Shown here piece after piece: positions 1-6,143 of a DNA stretch of 25,568 bases (positions within the stretch are counted from its first letter, which is position 1; the number at the start of each line of letters is the position of its first letter). The DNA lies in NCBI GenBank assembly GCA_009746045.1, contig RPFO01001803.1, positions 40,001-65,568 on the forward strand. Reading direction: 5' to 3'. The translations under genes were made by a program, and so were the position numbers. The notes beneath the pieces are model-generated. The model did no database searches and was not told the origin of the DNA. It saw only the letters and a list, made by a program, of their open reading frames with translations. The DNA is from Mesostigma viride. Taxonomy: Eukaryota > Streptophyta > Mesostigmatophyceae > Mesostigmatales > Mesostigmataceae.

Positions 1-10
1 TACTAAAATT

Positions 11-230
11 TGCGCGAAGTGTGGGACTGAAAATTCGTAACGGAAACTTTTTGGTAGTTGCCGTCACTTCCTTTTGTGCAAACGTGTGGGAGTGAAAATT
101 CGTAACGGAAACTTTTTGGTAGTTGCCGTCACTTCATTTTGCGCGAGTGTTGGGCTGAAAATTCGTAACGGAAACTTTTTGGTAGTTGGCGTCACTTCCT
201 TTGGTTCGACTGAAAATTCGCTGAAATTCG
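11..230. repeat. Tandem repeat, about 63-65 bp unit, 3 copies plus a partial
   Basis: The core TGAAAATTCGTAACGGAAAC begins at 28, 93 and 156 and is followed each time by a TTTTTGGTAGTTG-CGTCACTTC block. A fourth, partial core begins at 211 and runs into short TGAAATTCG repeats. The unit lies just downstream, in minus-strand sense, of the last ORF of element B, so it is most simply part of that element's 3' untranslated region. It may continue beyond the left window edge. Confidence 0.85.
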
Positions 231-248
231 CTGAATTCGTACCGTAGC

Positions 249-1163
249 CTAATTTTTAGTACCTCGAAGTGACGGGGCACCTAAAAATTTGCCCACAAGT
301 ACACTTGGCAGCGCGCTCACTGGGAAAAATTGTACAGCCGCTCCGGCGGGCCACTTGAACGAATTGTAATGGGTGGGCCCCCGCTGCTGCTGGGCCTCAA
401 GGAGAGCCCGTGGCCCCACGGGGGTCATTTGACGGATCATCACCCCGGGGTTCGCACATAAATCCCACTCGAAGGCCATCTGATAGGGAGACATCTTATG
501 CCGACCCATCCTGGATAGCTCCACCCACGTACCCCGGGGCCACATGGACAGGAACCCAGCAAGGTACTGGGGGTGGGTAAATAGAAGAGTCAGCGCCGAC
601 CGATCCACCACCCCACAGCGGTGCTCGCGAACAAACTGCACCCCCATCATAAAAACCTCGGTGCGCACGTGATCATCAATGATAGTCACCCTCGGAGCCC
701 CTGCAATATCAGGCACCACTCGTTCCAGGAAGACACGCCCTTCCGTTGGGGCCACCTTTGGCGGCGTCACCACGTGCCCCACTCCATCCACCTGATATCT
801 CCAGTCCCACCAATCTTCGGAACTGCGAACCGCACAGTGTGCCCCACCACCTGGGGAAAACGAAGATCGTCGGGTTGCGGTAGGGGCAGTGGAGCCTGTG
901 GGAAGAAGGTGATTCCTAGTTGTTCCCAGTAGGCACCGCGGTCTACCGCGCACCAGGGACCCGCTTGAAACACCAAAGGAGCGGGCAGATGCATGCCAGG
1001 AGGGACCGAGAGAGACAGAGGTCCCTCGAGCACCACACACAACTTCTCCGTACGAGGCCCCGGCCCACCATGCCTTACTGCCCTTCCCGGAACCGCCCGT
1101 ATGAAATCCCCCATTGACCACTCCTCGTGGGAACTGACCCCGGAGCCCTGGAAGCTGCATCAT
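249..1163 (-). CDS. Element B ORF3, C-terminal part (frameshifted)
   Basis: This is the last open frame of element B. The convincing part is the C-terminal half (about 249-770), which contains YLAGFLSMWPRGTWVEL. That aligns with YYWAFLGLFPDGVWADVF near the end of ORF3 of element A, and the hydrophobic stretch before it (MGVQFVREH) aligns with a similar stretch in A. The upstream part, about 767-1114, reads better in a second minus frame, which includes FPQVVGHTVRFAVPKIGG and resembles FPAVPGATYSTVLQPILEW of A. At least one frameshift therefore lies near 770. I recognise no known family, no clear membrane segment and no enzymatic motif. Its position matches the third ORF or env-like gene of some LTR elements, but nothing here shows an envelope protein. 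Confidence 0.6.
   Translation of the reverse strand: MMQLPGLRGQFPRGVVNGGFHTGGSGKGSKAWWAGASYGEVVCGARGTSVSLGPSWHASARSFGVSSGSLVRGRPRCLLGTTRNHLLPTGSTAPTATRRSSFSPGGGAHCAVRSSEDWWDWRYQVDGVGHVVTPPKVAPTEGRVFLERVVPDIAGAPRVTIIDDHVRTEVFMMGVQFVREHRCGVVDRSALTLLFTHPQYLAGFLSMWPRGTWVELSRMGRHKMSPYQMAFEWDLCANPGVMIRQMTPVGPRALLEAQQQRGPTHYNSFKWPAGAAVQFFPVSALPSVLVGKFLGAPSLRGTKN
767..1114 (-). pseudogene. Element B ORF3, middle segment in an alternate frame
   Basis: This minus-strand frame carries the segment equivalent to the FPAVPGATYSTVLQPILEW region of element A ORF3 (here FPQVVGHTVRFAVPKIGG). Its stop near 767 lies where the homologous reading continues in the frame of 249-1163. I therefore read it as one protein broken by a one-base indel rather than as two genes. 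Function unknown. Confidence 0.45.
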
Positions 1164-2117
1164 AGCCCACGGAGGTGGCGGCGGACTGATCGCCCTGGCG
1201 CCCGAGCTGGTCCAACATACGCTGTATCAGACCCTGCCCTGATTGCACCGCTGCCACGAGCGCCTCAATGGTTACCACGGGCTCCGCTGGCACCATGATG
1301 CCCGTCACGCTGGGACCTTCCGCGGCAATCCGTATGGTATGTAGGCACGGTCCCTCCGCGGGATCGACGGTGCGAGGGTCGATCCGACGTGGTGGGTCTG
1401 CTGGGTCCCTCCGCGGGACGTGACGTCGACGATCCGGCTTGGGCAGGCCGGGGACGTGGCTCCAAGGAGACCAGGAAATTAGGCTCCGGTGGAACCACTT
1501 CCGACCGGGAACGAGGCTCCAGGGAAAAATGGAAGGTAGGCTCCGGTGGATCCGCTTCCGATTGGGAACGAGGCTCCAGGGAGACATGGAAGGTAGACTC
1601 CCCGTGGCCCACATCTGGCGGAGTGCCCCGCGGGGACCACACCAGAGGACCCCCCCCCGGCCGGCTGTTCTGTCCTGGCCGCAGCGGTCTCCGTCGTATC
1701 CGATCGCGGTCGCTGACGCTCTCGCTCCAACTCCAGCACGGACCCCCACGTGCGCTCCCAGTGACGGGCATCCGGGCGCCGAGGTGGTGATGACGCTCGG
1801 CGAGCGGTTCGTACCTCGGTCCCTGAGTCTGAACGGGAACGCGAGCGCGAGGGCGGCGATGGCGAGCGACGACGTGCAGGTCCGACGCTCCGGAGCACGT
1901 CGAGAGGCGGGTTGACTGCCCCCACCCCATCCGGTAGCCCTCGGAAGACTCCGCGTCTCACGCCCGGGAGGTCGCCCCCAGCCCGTCGCCGGCGGTGGCG
2001 CCTCATAACGCGGCACAGGACGGGGTCCTGCGCCGCCCTCCTGGGAGCCCCGAGAGGGCGGATCCCGCGGAGGGGAACGAGGGAGAGGACGTGGGGGGTG
2101 GTCGTCGGAATCGGAGT
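1075..2117 (-). CDS. Element B ORF3, central low-complexity part (continues from 12949 across element A)
   Basis: On the minus strand the frame entering from 12949 continues in phase at 2117 once element A and one CATAC copy are removed. It gives an acidic DSDSDD patch, then Pro/Arg/Ser-rich linker sequence. Around 1700-1900 another minus frame contains RSPSPPSRSRSRSDSG, suggesting a frame change inside the linker. Near 1450-1620 a 57-bp tandem repeat encodes SLEPRSxSE-type repeats. The C-terminal end, around EALVAAVQSGQGLIQRMLDQLG, looks helical, as does MQAQIQSLTAAFGAFMAAQ in ORF3 of element A. It is probably a flexible linker joining the N-terminal part to the conserved C-terminal block. 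Function unknown. Confidence 0.5.
1450..1620 (-). repeat. 57-bp tandem repeat, three degenerate copies, inside element B ORF3
   Basis: On the plus strand GGGGACGTGGCTCC (1450), GGGAACGAGGCTCC (1507) and GGGAACGAGGCTCC (1564) start successive 57-bp units. Each unit continues to a CTCCGG-type segment. The period is 19 codons, so copy number can change without changing the frame. On the minus strand the units read as SLEPRS-type repeats. Confidence 0.75.
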
Positions 2118-2122
2118 CATAC
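2118..2122. repeat. Target-site duplication of element A, left copy (CATAC)
   Basis: CATAC directly precedes the TGTTACG start of the left LTR. The same five bases directly follow the right LTR at 12949-12953. A perfect 5-bp duplication is usual for Ty3/gypsy integration. Confidence 0.96.
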
Positions 2123-2310
2123 TGTTACGTCGCGTAACAATTCGTTGTAGTTACGGACGTAAATTAGGTCTTTTGCCTCGGTTGTCCCTAGGTTTACGTG
2201 TAGCTCCTACCGGGACACTATTGTCCTCGTAACAGTACCGTGGTATATTGGGTGCCTTTGGCCGGCGCCGCGCCGCGTACTTTACTAGTGGTCCTGATCC
2301 TTTGGTAGAA

Positions 2311-2364
2311 TGTAGTGGACCAGCGTGCATCTGTAGATGTAGTGGACCAGCGTGCATCTGTAGG
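2311..2364 (+). repeat. 27-bp tandem duplication inside the element A 5' LTR
   Basis: Two adjacent copies, each starting TGTAGTGGACCAGCGTGCAT, lie at 2311-2337 and 2338-2364. The same pair is in the right LTR at 12560-12613, so the duplication predates this insertion. Tandem motifs in U3 often act as enhancer repeats; that role is inference here. Confidence 0.85.
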
Positions 2365-2520
2365 CGAGGCCGGGCCATGTCGGCCCGAGCGTGTTGGACC
2401 GTTGGTGACCATTTATGCACGTTCTACCCCTCGTGTGTGCACTCGGCGTGTGTTAAATGAATTGACACATGTAGGCTTGGGTCACTGCAGTGTAGTTGTG
2501 TTTCCTTCCTCTATTCCTGG

Positions 2521-2526
2521 AATAAA
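2521..2526 (+). promoter_or_regulatory. Candidate polyadenylation signal in the LTR
   Basis: AATAAA lies 178 bp before the end of the 5' LTR, with a copy at 12766-12771 in the 3' LTR. A TGTAA motif, the usual signal in volvocine green algae, follows at 2534-2538. Either could serve; the sequence does not decide. Confidence 0.4.
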
Positions 2527-2699
2527 CGGGTTGTGTAAATGGCTTATGGCGTATTATAGCAACACTTACGTTAATGCATTGAGATCTGGATCGTCTCGTT
2601 CGTCTTTCGCTAGGGTTTAACTAGAGGAGGCTTGACTAGTTTAGGTAGCATCAGGCCAGGTAGAGGTAGAGGTAGTGGTAGATACCCGCGGCGTAACAA

Positions 2700-2711
2700 T
2701 GGACTCGGAGG
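2700..2711 (+). promoter_or_regulatory. Candidate tRNA primer-binding site of element A
   Basis: TGGACTCGGAGG begins one base after the LTR end, where minus-strand synthesis would be primed. It starts with TGG, complementary to a tRNA CCA end. It is not the common initiator-methionine site, and I cannot assign a tRNA. Element B has TGGTTATCGGAGG at the same offset, sharing the TCGGAGGAA block. Confidence 0.6.
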
Positions 2712-3225
2712 AATTTTAGGTAGAGAACCAGACGACGATCCCCTGCAACATACGTCATTGAATCAACCCTTCCGCGTCCGGGAAAATGAAGACGACACCT
2801 ACTTGACAGGTAATGGGCGGGTCGCCTGCAAGCTGGGGGGGTAGTGCTGCCCGATTCGGGACACGCCCTGCCTAGAAGTTAGACCTGCTCGAAGCGGAAT
2901 CCTCACGTAGCTAGTTCCTTTTCCTTTTCCTCGTTTTGTTTTCTGAGACATGTGGCCTACTGTCGTAGATAGGTGGTTTTGGTTCTACGTTAGAGAGACG
3001 ACTAGCGTCTCGTAGATTACACTTTTCTGCATTCTTGCCTGCGTTGTATTTAGACGACCCATCGCCAGACGCAGAATTCTTGAAACCGGATACTTACGAC
3101 CACCTGGCGCTGGAAACCTCGTCCCTGCGTGCGTCGTCAATCTGGTTCGGTTTCAGACACCCGAGATAAGTCGCCTTCCCTCGTTCTCCTTATTTGACTA
3201 CTCAAGACCTACCAGGTGCGTTAAC
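2712..3225 (+). other. Untranslated leader of element A
   Basis: About 510 bp between the candidate primer-binding site and the first ORF. I find no convincing coding frame; the short ORF across 2632-2844 overlaps the LTR and primer-binding site and resembles nothing. The region probably holds packaging and dimerisation signals, which cannot be recognised by eye. Confidence 0.6.
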
Positions 3226-3630
3226 ATGAGCCAGCGACGTCCTTTTCCTGCTCCTTCTCATTCGACTAGTAATAATAGTTTAGCAAAGTATTACGTTGTT
3301 ATTACCCCTCAATGGGCATCTATTTTCTTATCGTGGGCCGATGCTAGGAAGTTCGTTCAGTCACGTGCTTATAACGTCTCCAAATATAAGAAGTTTATGT
3401 CCTTTGAAGAAGCTCAGACCTACCTCTTAAAGCATAGTGAATCAGATTTGGGTCTCCATTCTCGTCCTTCTCCTCATGCTCGTCCTGCAGTAGATAGTCT
3501 TGTTTTTGTTACACCACCTCCATCTCCTCCTTCGTCTCCCCCTAAACGGGCTGCATCCTCATCTAGCTTAGATACGCCTCTCACCTTAGAGTTCGGTTCC
3601 CTATCCATTACTGTTGCTAAAAAGGATTGA
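3226..3630 (+). CDS. Small protein with RNase H1 N-terminal hybrid-binding (Cauli_VI-like) domain, element A
   Basis: This is an intact 134-residue ORF with ATG in good context (A at -3). Residues about 22-69 fit the RNase H1 N-terminal hybrid-binding domain, also found in caulimovirus translational transactivators (Pfam Cauli_VI). They run from YYVVITPQWASIFLSW, with the domain's hallmark Trp, to SKYKKFMSFEEAQTYL, with the basic KKF pair and the closing helix. In RNase H1 this fold binds RNA/DNA hybrids and double-stranded RNA. No RNase H catalytic domain follows; the C-terminal half is Ser/Pro-rich and probably disordered. The ORF lies 122 bp before gag. Element B has a counterpart in the same place. 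A role in reverse transcription, translation of downstream ORFs or silencing suppression is inference. The domain call is fairly firm. Confidence 0.82.
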   Translation: MSQRRPFPAPSHSTSNNSLAKYYVVITPQWASIFLSWADARKFVQSRAYNVSKYKKFMSFEEAQTYLLKHSESDLGLHSRPSPHARPAVDSLVFVTPPPSPPSSPPKRAASSSSLDTPLTLEFGSLSITVAKKD

Positions 3631-3752
3631 TTTAAATTGTTTCCTTCTTTAGGACACTAAAAGCTTTTTCTTTTCTTACCTTGCCTTAAATTAGGCCTTG
3701 TCCTTTTCCTTGTTGCTTTCAGTTAGATTCCTAATCATTTACTTAATTAAAA

Positions 3753-4019
3753 ATGGATCCAGTGGGTGGTAATATGTCGCCTATACCCACCAACACTCCT
3801 ACTATGAGTAATAATAATAATAATACTAACAACCATAACAACAATCGTGGTAACCGACGGGACTCACTTGAAACGGTGCACCATCTCACTCCTCAAGGTA
3901 ATCTTCGTACCTCACCTCCTTCTCCTGTTACTGGTGGTCGCCGTCGTCCCTCACTTACCCCTCCTACCTATGAACAACGTATGCATGTCAGATTTAGTGA
4001 TGACCCTTCCCTTACCTGA
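3753..4019 (+). CDS. gag: Gag, N-terminal segment of element A
   Basis: This ORF has a strong ATG context (AAAAATGG). It encodes a polar leader rich in Asn, including a short Asn/Thr/His run, followed by a Pro/Arg/Ser-rich stretch ending MHVRFSDDPSLT. It stops at 4017-4019. The gag reading then seems to continue in the frame of 3847-4296 (SAPVGPSGRPSAVPFYPP...) and, after about 4280, in the frame leading to the Gag core. It is the positional counterpart of the polyglutamine-bearing Gag N-terminus of element B; the two share an RVSFGS/HVRFSD-like basic patch but little else. I take it as the start of Gag, broken by single-base changes near 4015 and 4280. Confidence 0.65.
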   Translation: MDPVGGNMSPIPTNTPTMSNNNNNTNNHNNNRGNRRDSLETVHHLTPQGNLRTSPPSPVTGGRRRPSLTPPTYEQRMHVRFSDDPSLT

Positions 4020-4382
4020 ACCAGGCCCCTGCCCCTCCTGCAACCTTGGCTCAACCCCCAGCAGGTCCTCACTAACTAACAATGTTGCTAGGCCTCCTTC
4101 CCACCCTGTGCCTTCCATGCCTGCTTTTAACACGGGTCGTGCCTCTGCCCCTGTCGGCCCTTCTGGGCGCCCTAGTGCAGTTCCCTTTTACCCACCTGCT
4201 TCCTGGTCCTACCCTGAGACGGCCTATGAGGCAGCCCAGGTCCCTACCCGTGTGGCTGATTTAGAAGTTAATAGTGATTTCAGCACCATGCCCTAGATGA
4301 TAGAAATTATGATCATTTTGCCTACTCCTCTCTTCGTGAGCAATATACTGTCCCCTTCTCCTATGGGCACCAGCCTGAAACG

Positions 4383-5192
4383 GTGGCCCCTTCTAGACCC
4401 CTACCCAAGACTTTTCCTCTTCCTTCCTTCTATCCCGCTTATGTAGCAGTGGAAGATAGTGGCCCTATGGGAAAAACTGACTCTTCTAATCCCCCTAAGC
4501 CCCCTGCTCTTCCCCTCTTTGCTAACCTTCCCAAGCTGGATGTCAAGTCTACCCCTCAACAGTTTTTCACCTTTATTATGTTGCTTACCCAGAACACAGA
4601 GTCGTGGCAGAATCATAATAGATGGCGTCTCTCTGATGCTGTATTAGTTCCTCACTATCTTACAACCTGCATTACTCCTGAGCTTGCTAACCTCATTCAG
4701 TGTGAGTCTTTGGCCTCTCATGCCTACCCTAACTCTGTAGCAGAATTGTTTAAGCGTTTAGAGAACCATTTAGTCCCTCCTGATTCAGATTGGCAGGATA
4801 GATTAGCCTTTGGTACCTTGCAGCAGGGTACTAAATCATTTAAGGAGTATATGAAAGAGTTTGATGCTCAGATGGTACGAATTAGGGATTTGTCGGGTGC
4901 AGAAGTACGTGCTCGCTTCCTCCAAGGCCTCAGTAGACCTTTATTACGTGAAGTCAAGCGCCAGTTCTCTGCCTACCGTTTTACTGATCTGCCCCTCAAG
5001 CATGTGCGCCAGCATCTCTTGCGAGTAGCAGATTTCTTCACCACTCCTTCTCTCCCTACCCGTTCCCGTATTAATAATATTATCCTTACCCCTGAGGAGG
5101 AGAACTCCTATGTAGAAGAATTAGATATCTGCGTTGCTGATCTTTCAGCCTTGATGTCTCTCATATCACATGCTATCATTGTAAGGAAGTAG
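4383..5192 (+). CDS. gag: Gag core (capsid-like) of element A
   Basis: The frame is open from before 4300 (the DDRNYDHFAYSSLREQYTV segment is in phase), so position 4383 is not a true start. It contains the retrotransposon Gag core: LANLIQCESLASHAYP, an RLENHLVPPDSDWQDRLAFG segment, and a helical region through LLRVADFFTTP. The matching core of element B has ILNCESIASQSYPQTVEEL and ERLAFGKLRQGTTPYREFL, so the two are clear homologues. The last 15 or so residues, after about 5145, are out of frame, since the zinc knuckle continues in another frame. The product would form the virus-like particle. Confidence 0.85.
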   Translation: MAPSRPLPKTFPLPSFYPAYVAVEDSGPMGKTDSSNPPKPPALPLFANLPKLDVKSTPQQFFTFIMLLTQNTESWQNHNRWRLSDAVLVPHYLTTCITPELANLIQCESLASHAYPNSVAELFKRLENHLVPPDSDWQDRLAFGTLQQGTKSFKEYMKEFDAQMVRIRDLSGAEVRARFLQGLSRPLLREVKRQFSAYRFTDLPLKHVRQHLLRVADFFTTPSLPTRSRINNIILTPEEENSYVEELDICVADLSALMSLISHAIIVRK

Positions 5193-5482
5193 GTCATCTT
5201 AAACGTGAGTGCCCCAAGTTCCTTTCGGGTGCTCCCCCTCATCCCGACGCTCGCCCTCCTCGTACCCCTCAGCGTGCTCCTATTCGTCCTACTTCAGGAC
5301 GCATTCCCTCAGCTACCCCTAGTAGGCTGAATGCTGTGCAGGCAGGACCCCCAGGGTTCCCCTATGATAATCAGGCTCCCGCACCCTCTTCGCTCCCTCG
5401 TGACCCTCCAGCAGTGGCTTTTTCGCCAGGGTCTTCTTCGGGGTTAGTTCCTATGGATTTGGGGGGGGAGGGGGAACAGTAG
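5141..5482 (+). pseudogene. gag: Gag nucleocapsid segment with CCHC zinc knuckle, element A (shifted frame)
   Basis: In this frame the sequence reads CYHCKEVGHLKRECP, a CX2CX4HX4C zinc knuckle that binds nucleic acid in Gag. A Pro/Arg/Ser-rich tail follows and ends at TAG 5480-5482, just after a G8-A-G5 run (5461-5474). Element B has the same knuckle (CFMCSEVGHLKRDCP) in one continuous frame with the Gag core and protease. The frame changes at about 5145 and in the G run are therefore losses specific to this copy, assembly errors or, for the G run only, a possible frameshift site. Confidence 0.8.
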
Positions 5483-5595
5483 GCCTGTCAGCCGGGGGTA
5501 ACCTGGACAGGTCCTTAGATAGTACCCCAGATAAAAATTTTTGCCTGCCTGTTTTTATAACCTCTGTAGGAGCTGAATCTTCCCTACCACTACGT

Positions 5596-6120
5596 GTGCG
5601 TCCTCTTATGTTCTTGAATGGTGGTTTAACCGTTCCCCACACTGTTGTAGACCCTTTCTTGCATGCTGATGAACTCTTGAATGTCTCTGTGTTGGTAGAT
5701 AGCGGTGCGGCTAGCTCCTTTGTGAGCGAGGCCCTAGTTAGGCGTTTAGGACTAGTCCCTACCCCTCACACCAAACCTGTCACTGTTCATTATGCTGATG
5801 GTCGCACCAGTCATTCCCCGGGTACGGTGTCCCTTCCCCTGGTCATACAAGGACGTACTGTCAACCTGACGGCCACTATAGGCCCTATCACTACCGCTGA
5901 TGTATTACTAGGATTAGATTGGCACCAGGATAATAAGATTACTATTAATTATGATACCATGGTCATTTGGTTTCCAGATAGCTCTTACTGGGTACCGGAA
6001 CGTCATTATAGATTGGAAAATTTATCCTTGGTAGATATTACTCCTCCTACACCTGTTGATCCTCCTGTAAGACCTATACCTGAAGTATTAATGTCCAATG
6101 ATGAGTTGCGTTCTGAATAA
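5596..6120 (+). CDS. pol: Aspartic protease of element A (gypsy type)
   Basis: The frame is open upstream from about 5461, through FITSVGAESSLPLRVRPLM, so 5596 (a GTG) is only a formal start. The catalytic loop is LVDSGAASSFVSEALV, with the D-S-G triad of retropepsins. A second hydrophobic motif, TADVLLGLDWHQDNKITI, matches the flap and ILG-D region. Element B has LVDTGASTSFINEALV and AADIIIGVDWL at the same places. The protease would cleave the polyprotein and acts as a homodimer. The frame stops at 6118-6120, where element B continues straight into RT; a one-base indel near 6115 explains the difference, since IKEYGYLL in the next frame parallels KGKEYAMY of element B. Confidence 0.9.
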   Translation: MRPLMFLNGGLTVPHTVVDPFLHADELLNVSVLVDSGAASSFVSEALVRRLGLVPTPHTKPVTVHYADGRTSHSPGTVSLPLVIQGRTVNLTATIGPITTADVLLGLDWHQDNKITINYDTMVIWFPDSSYWVPERHYRLENLSLVDITPPTPVDPPVRPIPEVLMSNDELRSE

Positions 6121-6143
6121 AGGAATATGGATATTTATTATGT

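Larger units (their letters stand above)
2123..2698 (+). repeat. 5' LTR of element A (576 bp)
   Basis: It starts TGTTACGTCGCG and ends CGCGGCGTAACA, giving TG...CA ends with a TGTTACG/CGTAACA inverted terminal repeat. It matches 12374-12948 at roughly 98-99 percent apart from three short indels. It contains a 27-bp tandem duplication at 2311-2364 and AATAAA at 2521. The U3/R/U5 borders cannot be placed from sequence alone. Confidence 0.97.

Noticed and set aside
1389-1915. Plus-strand ORFs of 133 and 158 residues
   Set aside because: They lie opposite the low-complexity linker of ORF3 of element B and contain its 57-bp repeats in antisense.
2632-2844. 70-residue ORF at the LTR/leader border of element A
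   Set aside because: It spans the LTR end and primer-binding site and has no counterpart in element B.
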